This document shows positions 14,739-22,793 of a stretch of DNA of 31,931 nt, piece by piece. Below the pieces are notes generated by a model, which was not told the origin of the DNA, made no database searches, and saw nothing but the letters and a program-made list of their open reading frames with translations. The first letter of the stretch is position 1, and each line of letters begins with the position of its first letter. Both the position numbers and the translations under genes were made by a program. Source of the DNA: CAILQE01 sp036745415 (lineage in GTDB: Bacteria; Patescibacteriota; Saccharimonadia; Saccharimonadales; UBA4665); NCBI GenBank assembly GCA_036745415.1, contig DAIOGF010000004.1, positions 1 to 31,931 on the forward strand, read 5' to 3'.

Positions 14739-15743
14739 ATGTTTCGAAACGCTAAAACTCAGCTGACCTTATCGTACACCGTAATAATAACTGCAATTAC
14801 CTTATTCTTCTCAGGAATCATTTATCAAATTGGAGCTAGAATAATTGATCGTGATTTACACAGGCAGCATAACATTATTAATCAACTACATATTAACGGA
14901 CCGATTCTAATTCCTAGACCAGACAATCAAATAATTCAGTCCAAGCATGAATTACTAATTAAATTAGTAATCTTAAATATTGCAATATTATTTTTCAGTT
15001 TAATTGCCAGTTATTTCTTAGCGAAAAGAACTCTAAAGCCAATTAAAGAATCATTAAACCAACAAAAGAATTTTACTTCAGATGTTTCTCACGAACTAAG
15101 AACCCCATTAACAGCAATAAGAATGGAGAGTGAAGTCGCACTTCTAAATAAGAAATCTACAAAAGAAGATCTAGAGAAAACAATTCAGAGCAACCTAGAG
15201 GAAGTAGATAAACTTGAGGGAATAATTAGCAACTTACTTAAGCTTTCAAGACTTGAAGCTAGCGAAATAAAATCTAGCTTTAAGAATTATGATCTTAATG
15301 AAATTACCAATTCAGCAATTAATAAAATAGGTTATCTAGCTAAAATTAAAGAAATTAAAATTAACAATAAAGAAACTAATCTAAAAGTTTACGGTGACAA
15401 AGAAAGTATTGAACAATTATTAGTAATAGTTCTAGATAACGCCATTAAATATTCTAATAAAAAATCTGGCGTAGATATTACATATAAGAATAGTCGAGAC
15501 GGCGTGTCTATTATTATTGAGGACAAGGGTAGGGGCATTAACTCCGACGATTTAGATCATATCTTTGATAGATTCTATAAAGCAGATAAATCCAGAACCA
15601 AAGACCAAGAAAACAAAGGTTACGGACTAGGACTATCAATCGCTAAGATGATTAGCGACCTTCATGATGGTGAAATAAAGATCACCAGTGAAGAAGGTAA
15701 TGGAACTACAGTTGAAATTGTCTTACCTAAAAATGCTCTCTAA
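14739..15743 (+). CDS. Membrane sensor histidine kinase
   Basis: The partner kinase of the preceding regulator. I choose the ATG at 14739 (334 residues, MFRNAKTQLTLSYT), which starts 4 nt after the regulator stop with GGATAGG just upstream. The frame is open to 14715, giving eight extra residues that overlap the regulator. Membrane helices lie at about 9-29 and 75-95 around a short external loop of about 45 residues. No full HAMP domain is recognisable. The H box is FTSDVSHELRTPL with H118. The N box (LDNAIKYS), G1 (EDKGRGI), F box (IFDRFYKAD) and G2 (GYGLGLSIAK) are intact. The 3' end overlaps the convergent flavoprotein gene by 17 nt. Confidence 0.93.
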   Translation: MFRNAKTQLTLSYTVIITAITLFFSGIIYQIGARIIDRDLHRQHNIINQLHINGPILIPRPDNQIIQSKHELLIKLVILNIAILFFSLIASYFLAKRTLKPIKESLNQQKNFTSDVSHELRTPLTAIRMESEVALLNKKSTKEDLEKTIQSNLEEVDKLEGIISNLLKLSRLEASEIKSSFKNYDLNEITNSAINKIGYLAKIKEIKINNKETNLKVYGDKESIEQLLVIVLDNAIKYSNKKSGVDITYKNSRDGVSIIIEDKGRGINSDDLDHIFDRFYKADKSRTKDQENKGYGLGLSIAKMISDLHDGEIKITSEEGNGTTVEIVLPKNAL

Positions 15744-17391
15744 TGTGTGAGAAGCTGTAATCCCAAGTAGCATCAGACTTCTTGTGGGGATTAAATATAT
15801 TCTTTGAATCAAATATCTTTTTTAGATCTTTAAATACTAGTAGCATCTCTTCACCAAATTGATCCTTAAGCCAAGGACCTCTAACTAGACCATCATTATG
15901 TTCACCAGAAAGTGAACCATGATATTTAAGAACTAATTTATCTACTTCCTTCATCGCAGGCAGTATCTTAGCTCGGTCTTTAGGATCTTCTAATTTCATT
16001 AGTGGAATAATATGGAAGTTTCCATCGCCCATATGTCCAGCAACAGTTGCGAATAATTTGTACTTATTAATAATATTTCGAAGTTTAGGTAGGAACTCGG
16101 TTAGATATTCAGGGTTAACTACAAGGTCATCAATGAATGGTGCAGTGTGCTTATCTTTAACTTTGCTTCTAAGAAGATTAAAGCTTTGTCTTCGCATAAC
16201 CCAGAACTTTTCACTTTTACCTTCTGTAGCATCTTCTTCAAATCCATTTATCTCGTATCTAGCTTTATATTTCTTAAGTTCTTTATGAAGATTTTTAATC
16301 TTTTCTCGAACCTCTTCTTCGCTATCTCCATTAAACTCAACCATTAGGATAAGTTTAGGAATACCTCGAAGCAACTGAAGTCCATCAGGAATAAGACCAA
16401 TCAGAAGATTAATAAATTTCTTAACTCCAAGTAGTTTTAGAAAACTTGGCATAAAGCGAATCGAAAGAATTAAAGTCTGATCGTCAAAAGATTCAAAAGT
16501 AGCTGGCTTAGATTCAAGAACCTTTGGAATAACTTCACCTAAATCATCCAGATTCTTCATAAATAGAACTAGTAGACCTGAATGCTTTTTAACCGGCACT
16601 AATTCAAAATTAATCTCGTTAACAATTCCAAGCGTTCCTTGTGAGCCAACTATAACTTTAGATAAATCAAAGATTTCTTTTTCTCTATCCCAAACATCCC
16701 AGATGTTATATCCCATAGAGTTTTTAGAAACATGAGGCTTAGCTCTTTTAATAACGTCATATTTAGAATCAACTAATTTAAATACTTTTCTATAAACTTC
16801 ACCCTCATAATCTTTTTGAACCATTTTAGAATCTAACTGCTTTCTATTAAGAGGACCAACTTCGTATTCATTGCCATCAGCAAAGACTACTTTGAGTTTT
16901 TTAACAAAGTTAATTGTCTTACCAAACTCTAAAGATTTTTCTCCACCGGCATTATTCGCAACCATTCCGCCAACAGCCGCTAGATCTCTTGAAGCAGGGA
17001 ATGAAGGCATTAACATATTTTTCTTCAATGTTTCTTTTTCGAAGTCCCTGTAATACATTCCTGGCATAACCTTAGCTACTGAACCAGTAATACCCTCAAA
17101 CTTATTCATGTGTTTAGTAAAGTCCATAATTATAGAGTCATTTACAGCTCCTCCACTCATGCAGGTACCGGCAGAACGTGCAGTAATACTTAAGTTAGGA
17201 TATTTACCCTTATTTTCCGAAACCACTTTTACGATTATCATGACATCTTTACGGTCGATAGGAAATACAACTAGTTTTGGCATTATTTCAAATAGAGAAG
17301 CATCATGAGAATAGAACTGTAGGGTAGCCAAAGAATTATCTAATTCACCCTTAAAACCGGCTTCTTTTATTTTTTGTTTTATTTCATCCAT
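15727..17391 (-). CDS. FAD-linked oxidoreductase, D-lactate/glycolate dehydrogenase (GlcD) type
   Basis: A 554-residue flavoenzyme of the FAD_binding_4/FAD-oxidase C type, which oxidises 2-hydroxyacids such as D-lactate and passes electrons to quinone or an electron carrier. The FAD domain shows TARSAGTCMSGGAV at about 60 and VGGMVANNAGGEKSLEFGK at about 135-153. The C-terminal domain carries the metal/substrate motifs AGHMGDGNFHI and SGEHNDGLVRG. The protein ends in FNPHKKSDATWDYS, and no Fe-S partner (GlcF) or fused cysteine-rich domain is present, so quinone is the likely acceptor. It is divergent from NDH-2. The exact substrate cannot be read from sequence. Confidence 0.88.
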   Translation of the reverse strand: MDEIKQKIKEAGFKGELDNSLATLQFYSHDASLFEIMPKLVVFPIDRKDVMIIVKVVSENKGKYPNLSITARSAGTCMSGGAVNDSIIMDFTKHMNKFEGITGSVAKVMPGMYYRDFEKETLKKNMLMPSFPASRDLAAVGGMVANNAGGEKSLEFGKTINFVKKLKVVFADGNEYEVGPLNRKQLDSKMVQKDYEGEVYRKVFKLVDSKYDVIKRAKPHVSKNSMGYNIWDVWDREKEIFDLSKVIVGSQGTLGIVNEINFELVPVKKHSGLLVLFMKNLDDLGEVIPKVLESKPATFESFDDQTLILSIRFMPSFLKLLGVKKFINLLIGLIPDGLQLLRGIPKLILMVEFNGDSEEEVREKIKNLHKELKKYKARYEINGFEEDATEGKSEKFWVMRRQSFNLLRSKVKDKHTAPFIDDLVVNPEYLTEFLPKLRNIINKYKLFATVAGHMGDGNFHIIPLMKLEDPKDRAKILPAMKEVDKLVLKYHGSLSGEHNDGLVRGPWLKDQFGEEMLLVFKDLKKIFDSKNIFNPHKKSDATWDYSFSHIREHF

Positions 17392-17402
17392 ATTTAATTA
17401 AT

Positions 17403-17429
17403 ATTTTAACATAAAGACTTTGGTATAAT
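17403..17429. promoter_or_regulatory. Overlapping divergent promoters of the flavoprotein and NDH-2 genes
   Basis: Only 49 nt separate the two start codons. TATAAT (17424-17429) faces NDH-2, and TAAAAT on the minus strand (17408-17403) faces the flavoprotein gene. Each ends 11 nt from its ATG. At standard spacing each promoter's -35 region falls on the other's -10 box, so two polymerases could not bind at once. Confidence 0.5.
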
Positions 17430-17440
17430 AAGCACATACA

Positions 17441-18622
17441 ATGAGTAAACAAAAAATAGTAATAGTCGGGGGAGGATTTGGTGGAGTTAAAGCTGCGCTA
17501 AATTTAGTTAATAATCCTGATATTGATGTAACTCTTGTTTGCCCAAACGACAACTTCAGATATTACCCAAGCATATTTAAAATTGCAGTAGGTAAAAGCA
17601 GAAACACAGCTTCAATTCCCCTAAAACAGATTTTCAAGGGTACTAACTTAAATATCCTAAAAGATAAAATAGTTAGCATTGATCGAAAAAACAAAGTACT
17701 TGTAACTGCAAGTAATCTAAGTGTTGCTTACGATAAAGTAATCTTCGCCCTTGGTGCAATTACAAACTATTTCAACATTCCAGGCATGGAGGAATATTCC
17801 TTCAATATTAAAAGTGAAGATGGAGCAGAGAAGTTTAAAAACCACATTCATGATCAACTTCTAAAAACAAAAGAACCAGAATTAAACTACGTAATTGTCG
17901 GCGGTGGACCAACCGGAATAGAATTAGCTGGCTCACTTAACGAATATATTAAAGAAACCTTACGGAAACACGATATTAAAAATACCAAGTTCCATATTGA
18001 TCTTGTTGAAGCAAAACCATTTCTTATGCCTAGAATGACAAAATCTATTGGAGATAGATTCGAAAAAAGATTAAAACAACTTGGAATCAAAGTATATACC
18101 AATGCCACCGTTCAAGGTGAATCACCAGAAGAACTAATAGTAAATAATAAACCAATCCGAACCCACACAGTAGTATGGACCGCGGGAATCGCGAATAATC
18201 CATTCTTTAAAGAAAATGAATTCGTCTTAATGAAAAACGGACTAGTCGCAGTAGATATGTACCTTCAAGCAGAACCAAACATCTTTGTAATTGGAGATAA
18301 TGCCAATACGCCTTACAGCGGCATGGCTCAAACTGCACTTAATGATGCTAATTTTGTAAGCAATAATATTCTCAGATCGATTGGCGAAAGTAAACTAAAA
18401 GCATATAAGCCAAAAAGACCATTTTCAGTTGTTCCAGTCGGAAGAAACTGGGCAGGACTAAATTGGGGCAAGCTTAATTTTTACGGAATCAGTGCCGCAC
18501 TAATTAGAAAAATAGCTGATCTTAGAGGATACTCTGACATTGAACCTATTCCAAAAGCAATGATGCAGTTAGTTAAAGAAAACGATACTTACGAAACCTG
18601 CAAGGTCTGTAAGCAAAAATAG
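17441..18622 (+). CDS. Type II NADH dehydrogenase (NDH-2)-like FAD/NAD(P)-binding oxidoreductase
   Basis: A single-subunit, non-proton-pumping NADH:quinone oxidoreductase family member of 393 residues. FAD binding is shown by VIVGGGFGGVKAA at 7-19. The NAD-binding Rossmann motif VIVGGGPTGIELAG lies at about 150-163. The second FAD motif NIFVIGDNANTPYSGMAQTA lies at about 283-302. The C-terminal part should anchor to the membrane. The protein ends in TCKVCKQK, a CxxC pair not essential to the family. NDH-2 occurs in environmental Saccharibacteria. A sulfide:quinone oxidoreductase is less likely, since no catalytic Cys pattern for that enzyme is seen. Confidence 0.88.
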   Translation: MSKQKIVIVGGGFGGVKAALNLVNNPDIDVTLVCPNDNFRYYPSIFKIAVGKSRNTASIPLKQIFKGTNLNILKDKIVSIDRKNKVLVTASNLSVAYDKVIFALGAITNYFNIPGMEEYSFNIKSEDGAEKFKNHIHDQLLKTKEPELNYVIVGGGPTGIELAGSLNEYIKETLRKHDIKNTKFHIDLVEAKPFLMPRMTKSIGDRFEKRLKQLGIKVYTNATVQGESPEELIVNNKPIRTHTVVWTAGIANNPFFKENEFVLMKNGLVAVDMYLQAEPNIFVIGDNANTPYSGMAQTALNDANFVSNNILRSIGESKLKAYKPKRPFSVVPVGRNWAGLNWGKLNFYGISAALIRKIADLRGYSDIEPIPKAMMQLVKENDTYETCKVCKQK

Positions 18623-18634
18623 TCATTTAACTGA

Positions 18635-18640
18635 TATAGT
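18635..18640 (+). promoter_or_regulatory. -10 box of the helicase-nuclease gene
   Basis: TATAGT ends 9 nt before the ATG at 18650. There is no Shine-Dalgarno sequence and no good -35. Readthrough from NDH-2 (27-nt gap) is also possible. Confidence 0.35.
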
Positions 18641-18649
18641 ATAGGTATT

Positions 18650-21600
18650 ATGAATACTTCAGATGCATTTATTAATGCCCTAAATCGACTTAATAAAAAA
18701 CAGCGTGAAGCAGTAGATAGCATCTATGGCCCATTAATGGTTATAGCTGGTCCTGGAACAGGTAAAACTCAGCTACTTAGTATTCGAGTTGGAAACATAT
18801 TAAGAAATACTGATGTTGAACCATCAAATATTCTTTGTCTAACGTTCACTGAAGCTGGACGAGAAGAAATGTATGAGCGACTTGAAAACTTAATAGGAAG
18901 ACCTTCGAGTGATGTTAATGTGTATACTTACCACTCATTTGGTAGCGATCTAATTAGAAACTATCCAGAATACTTTAGTGACATGACTAGCTCTAATCTA
19001 GTTGAAGATGTAAATAAGATTAATATCATAAAGAAGATTATTGACGGACTTAGCTATAAGAATAAATTTAAGAATATTGAAGACGACAATCTAGATAGTT
19101 TAATATCTACAATTTCAGATCTCAAAAAAGCTCTAATCACTCCGGAAAAACTAAATAAAATAGCCGAGGAAAATCTAGCTTTCATTGAATCTAAAAAAGA
19201 ATTATTAAAAGAACTCACACCAGAACTTAGTAGAGTAACTAACAAGTCGGTTCCTTTCTTTACTCAACTTCTTGATGAAAATTACGAAGACGACGAATCC
19301 CTAAAAGCCCTATTTAACTCAAGCTTAATTGATGGAATTGAACATTTCAAAGAAACAAAAAAAACTTCACTATTAACTGCATTCAAGGGAGATTTCCTAA
19401 CCCTGAATAGAGACAAATTTTATGAAGTTGAATCAATTAAAACAAATCAGAAACTACTCGATCTAAATGAAATCTATACTAAATATTTAGTGATTACTAA
19501 AGGTAAAAAACTTCACGACTTTGACGACATCATCATTAACGTAGTTAATGCTCTTAGAAATAATCAAGAATTTAGATATGCACTTCAGGAAAAGTATCAG
19601 TACATTCTGCTTGATGAATACCAGGATAGTAACGAGGCTCAGGCCGAGATTGTAAAACTACTTAGCGATCATCCTATTCACGAAGGAAGACCTAATGTTA
19701 TGGCAGTGGGGGATGATGACCAGGCTATTTATGCATTCCAAGGAGCTAAACACTTCCATATGTTAGATTTCGTTAAACAATATAACGACGTTAAAGTTGT
19801 GGTCCTAGATCAAAACTATAGAAGCAACCAAAACATTATAGATTTATCTCAAGTTGTCAGTAATAAAATTAGCTCAAGACTTACTACTGAAATTGGTCTA
19901 GATAAAACATTTAAATCTAATAATCAAAATCAAGGAAATATACAACGGTTGGTATTTAACAGTCCAATTGAAGAAGAAACTTATCTCATAAATCTATTTA
20001 AAAATAAAAAGAATGTAGCACTACTTGGAACCAAACATCAAACACTACAAAAATATGCATACATTTTCGATAGTGAAGGAATTAATGTTAGTTATGAAAG
20101 ACGAGAAAATGTACTTGAAGATAAATTAGTAGAAATAGTTTTACTTAACTTAGGCATAGTTCACGCACTATCAAAAAACAATCAACATAGAGCAGGGGAA
20201 CTAATTCCAAAACTACTTAATGAAGAATACTTAGCTATAGACTTCAGAGAAATTATAGAAATATCTCACAATAAAAAAGGCAATTTGATAGATCGACTAT
20301 ACAACCAACCAAACACTAAAGAATTAAGTAATTTCTTAAGTAAGCTAAGCGTAGATGCAACAACTCTATCTTTTGATCACATCATAGATAAAATTATTGG
20401 TTTATCGGCAGTTCAAATTAACTCCAAAGAACTAACTAATAAATTCCATGAATTCTATCTAAAGGAAGATGCTAATTTAGTTTCACTATTATCTAAACTT
20501 GTAGTCATTCGAGAGAAATTCGAACAGTTTATAATGCCAGAAAAATTGGAACGAAATATAGACAACTTTATAGCCTACATTGATGCAGCAAAAATAAATA
20601 ACGTAGTTCTAGCCTCCAATGAAAAAATTAATAACAATAAAGATATTAAATTAATGACTGCTTACTCATCAAAGGGTAGGGAATTCGACTCAGTTATTAT
20701 ACCTAATTTTACGGATAATGTTTGGGGCAAGCTTAAGAAAGGTAAACCTAATATGATAGGCCTACCAATAAATCTTAAGTTCATAAGAAACGCATCAGAT
20801 TCCGCAGACGATAAATTACGACTTCTTTATGTTGCATTAACAAGAGCTAAAAACGAATTAATATTAACCTCGTCACTAAGTGATGGATTTAACTCTCCAC
20901 TTAAACCTGTAACATTCCTAGATGAGGCAGAAAAGAAAGTAGATGTATCAGATGAATTAACAATATCTACAGTACTATCACCACACTTCAGTGAAGAGCC
21001 AATTACTGCTGAAGAAATTAAAGTTCCAAGAAAAGTAGTAATTGAAGATTGGCAAAGTGGATATAGACTTTACGAAAATAAAACAGAAGTTGAAGAGATT
21101 CTTAAAGATTCAATTAAATCTTTAAGATTATCGCCTAGTGCCTTTATAAACTTCATAGACATTGAAAGATCTAGCCCACGCCATTTCCTAGAGCGTCACA
21201 TCCTTAAATATCCAGAACCTGAGAATACGAGCATGTTCTATGGAACTCTGATTCACAGCGCCTTAGAATTCGTTCAGAAAGAATTAAACACTACAGGAAG
21301 CATTCCAAGTTATGATCAAATCATAAATGTAGTTAAAAACGATTTAGATAAAAAGATTCTTACTGAAACAGAAAAAGAATCCTTGCTACATAAATCCGAA
21401 GATCTAATTAAACATTACCTAGAAAATTATGTATCTGAATTTAGAGTAGGGGATCTAAGCGAAGTATCTCTATATGAAGATAAGATTGAAATTGATGGAG
21501 TTAAGATGTCTGGAAAAATAGATAGAATATCTATCAATAAAGATAATAAAGTAATTAGAATATTCGATTATAAAACTGGAACTCCTTTTGATACTTGGGC

Positions 21601-21904
21601 AGATAAGAGAAAATCTCACATTAATAAGTACCAGCTGTATTTCTACAAATTACTACTTAATAACTCTAGGAAATATAAAGATTATGAGATTAAAATTGGC
21701 ACCATAGATTTCGTAGAAAGCACTGATCAAACACATACATTAGACCTAGAATTTAATCCCGAGGAAGAAGCTAAAATTAGAAAGCTAATAGTAATAGTTT
21801 GGGAACACATTATGAACCTAAATTTCCCAGATGTTTCTATGTATAAAGAAAGCATTGCCGGAATTAATCAATTCGAAAAAGATTTACTAAGCGGTAAGAT
21901 ATAA
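18650..21904 (+). CDS. UvrD/Rep-like helicase fused to a RecB-type PD-(D/E)XK nuclease
   Basis: A 1084-residue superfamily 1A 3'-5' helicase with a C-terminal nuclease. Walker A VIAGPGTGKTQ is at 31-41, motif II reads LLDEYQDSN, motif III GDDDQAIYAFQGA, motif IV LDQNYRS, motif V YSSKGREFDSV and motif VI LLYVALTRAK. From about residue 840, the RecB/Cas4-like domain shows H of GTLIHSALEF (864), D of GKIDRI (about 955), the DxK core IFDYKTG (about 971) and the QxxxY-like NKYQLYFY (about 991). All catalytic positions are present. It resembles a one-chain AddA-like end-processing enzyme, and its partner for double-strand break repair is not encoded nearby. A bidirectional terminator follows. Confidence 0.92.
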   Translation: MNTSDAFINALNRLNKKQREAVDSIYGPLMVIAGPGTGKTQLLSIRVGNILRNTDVEPSNILCLTFTEAGREEMYERLENLIGRPSSDVNVYTYHSFGSDLIRNYPEYFSDMTSSNLVEDVNKINIIKKIIDGLSYKNKFKNIEDDNLDSLISTISDLKKALITPEKLNKIAEENLAFIESKKELLKELTPELSRVTNKSVPFFTQLLDENYEDDESLKALFNSSLIDGIEHFKETKKTSLLTAFKGDFLTLNRDKFYEVESIKTNQKLLDLNEIYTKYLVITKGKKLHDFDDIIINVVNALRNNQEFRYALQEKYQYILLDEYQDSNEAQAEIVKLLSDHPIHEGRPNVMAVGDDDQAIYAFQGAKHFHMLDFVKQYNDVKVVVLDQNYRSNQNIIDLSQVVSNKISSRLTTEIGLDKTFKSNNQNQGNIQRLVFNSPIEEETYLINLFKNKKNVALLGTKHQTLQKYAYIFDSEGINVSYERRENVLEDKLVEIVLLNLGIVHALSKNNQHRAGELIPKLLNEEYLAIDFREIIEISHNKKGNLIDRLYNQPNTKELSNFLSKLSVDATTLSFDHIIDKIIGLSAVQINSKELTNKFHEFYLKEDANLVSLLSKLVVIREKFEQFIMPEKLERNIDNFIAYIDAAKINNVVLASNEKINNNKDIKLMTAYSSKGREFDSVIIPNFTDNVWGKLKKGKPNMIGLPINLKFIRNASDSADDKLRLLYVALTRAKNELILTSSLSDGFNSPLKPVTFLDEAEKKVDVSDELTISTVLSPHFSEEPITAEEIKVPRKVVIEDWQSGYRLYENKTEVEEILKDSIKSLRLSPSAFINFIDIERSSPRHFLERHILKYPEPENTSMFYGTLIHSALEFVQKELNTTGSIPSYDQIINVVKNDLDKKILTETEKESLLHKSEDLIKHYLENYVSEFRVGDLSEVSLYEDKIEIDGVKMSGKIDRISINKDNKVIRIFDYKTGTPFDTWADKRKSHINKYQLYFYKLLLNNSRKYKDYEIKIGTIDFVESTDQTHTLDLEFNPEEEAKIRKLIVIVWEHIMNLNFPDVSMYKESIAGINQFEKDLLSGKI

Positions 21905-21907
21905 AAA

Positions 21908-21930
21908 AGGACCAGATTTCTGGTCCTAAT
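21908..21930. terminator. Bidirectional terminator between the helicase and aquaporin genes
   Basis: A perfect 8-bp stem AGGACCAG/CTGGTCCT (21908-21915/21920-21927) with loop ATTT has A residues on the left and a T-rich run on the right. It can terminate the helicase gene (+) and the convergent aquaporin gene (-). Confidence 0.8.
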
Positions 21931-21949
21931 TTTATTTGCTATTAACGAA

Positions 21950-22708
21950 TTATCGTCGTGACTTCTTGGACTTTGAAGTTGTAGTTCGCTTAGCAGTTTT
22001 CTTACTAGCTACAGCCTTTGGTGCAGGACTTGCAGAAGCAGTTGTAGTTGTAATCTTAATTGACTTGATGAAAGTTAATCCTTCTTCGTCAAATACTAGA
22101 GTGTAAAGGTTGAATGCTACTACAGCACCAACTACAGATCCTAGTACGTAAGTTTCCCATACCCAACCCTTTGTGCTAAGCACAAATAGAGCAGTTGCTG
22201 GGTTTAATAATGCCATGCTGTTTACAGATGCTAGAAGCATTGCAGTAAACATACCTAGACCTACTGTAGCAGCTAGTGCTGGTCGAGATAACTTCTGGTG
22301 TAAACCAGCAGCCCATACCATTGCAAGTACGAATACTGCAACAGCAATGTCGATCAATAGTCTAGAAGAGTAGTGCCCTTGTACTGTTTGTAATTTTGAA
22401 TTAAACAAGTACTTGAATAATTCTACTGCAACCCATGAACCTAAGAACTCGAATACTACGTATAATACAGTAGCTAGAGTAGATAGCTTTCGAACAGTCC
22501 AAAGTCCGATTGCTACAGCTGGGTTGTAAACCGCACCTGAGAATTTACCCCAAGCAAGCATCAAACCTGCAAAGGCAATTCCTGTCGCTAAGCTCGCAAA
22601 ATAAGGCAGGCTTAATTGCGAGTAATATATTGATAGCACCAAGAATGTTAAAATCCCGGCACCTAAAAATTCAGCCACTAAAGTAGCTAATTTTTCACGT
22701 CCGAACAT
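21950..22708 (-). CDS. Aquaporin/MIP-family channel lacking the selectivity-filter arginine
   Basis: A 252-residue MIP-fold channel with six membrane segments and two half-helix motifs, NPA at 62-64 (SGAVYNPAVAIG) and NPA at 169-171 (MALLNPATALF). In aquaporins and glycerol facilitators the second motif continues NPAR; here residue 172 is threonine, so the ar/R arginine is missing. The conserved histidine before the first NPA (SGAHxNPA) is valine. The C-terminus (221-252) is a Ser/Thr/Ala/Lys-rich basic tail ending SKKSRR. I start at the ATG at 22708 because GGAGG sits 6 nt upstream; the frame is open to 22879 but that stretch lies antisense to mscL. The gene is divergent from mscL. The transported solute is unknown. 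Confidence 0.85.
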   Translation of the reverse strand: MFGREKLATLVAEFLGAGILTFLVLSIYYSQLSLPYFASLATGIAFAGLMLAWGKFSGAVYNPAVAIGLWTVRKLSTLATVLYVVFEFLGSWVAVELFKYLFNSKLQTVQGHYSSRLLIDIAVAVFVLAMVWAAGLHQKLSRPALAATVGLGMFTAMLLASVNSMALLNPATALFVLSTKGWVWETYVLGSVVGAVVAFNLYTLVFDEEGLTFIKSIKITTTTASASPAPKAVASKKTAKRTTTSKSKKSRR

Positions 22709-22714
22709 ATTGTT

Positions 22715-22719
22715 CCTCC
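22715..22719 (-). promoter_or_regulatory. Shine-Dalgarno that fixes the aquaporin start
   Basis: GGAGG on the minus strand stands 6 nt before the ATG at 22708, one of the strongest ribosome binding sites in the window. It rules out the longer open frame. Confidence 0.75.
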
Positions 22720-22736
22720 ACTTAAATAATAAACTT

Positions 22737-22784
22737 ATCATAATGCTTATTTTACATATTGTAAAGCAGTTTTTACTGTATAAT
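22737..22784. promoter_or_regulatory. Divergent aquaporin-mscL promoters with a central dyad
   Basis: For the aquaporin (-), TTTACA (22765-22760) is 17 nt from TATGAT (22742-22737). For mscL (+), TATAAT (22779-22784) ends 9 nt before the ATG. The -35 of the aquaporin is one arm of a perfect dyad TTTACA-TAT-TGTAAA at 22751-22765, lying between the two -10 boxes. It is a plausible operator. Confidence 0.5.
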
Positions 22785-22793
22785 AAAATAGTT

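Noticed and set aside
22710..22793. Upstream extension of the mscL frame
   Set aside because: It would run through the divergent promoters; homology begins at 22794 behind a TATAAT.
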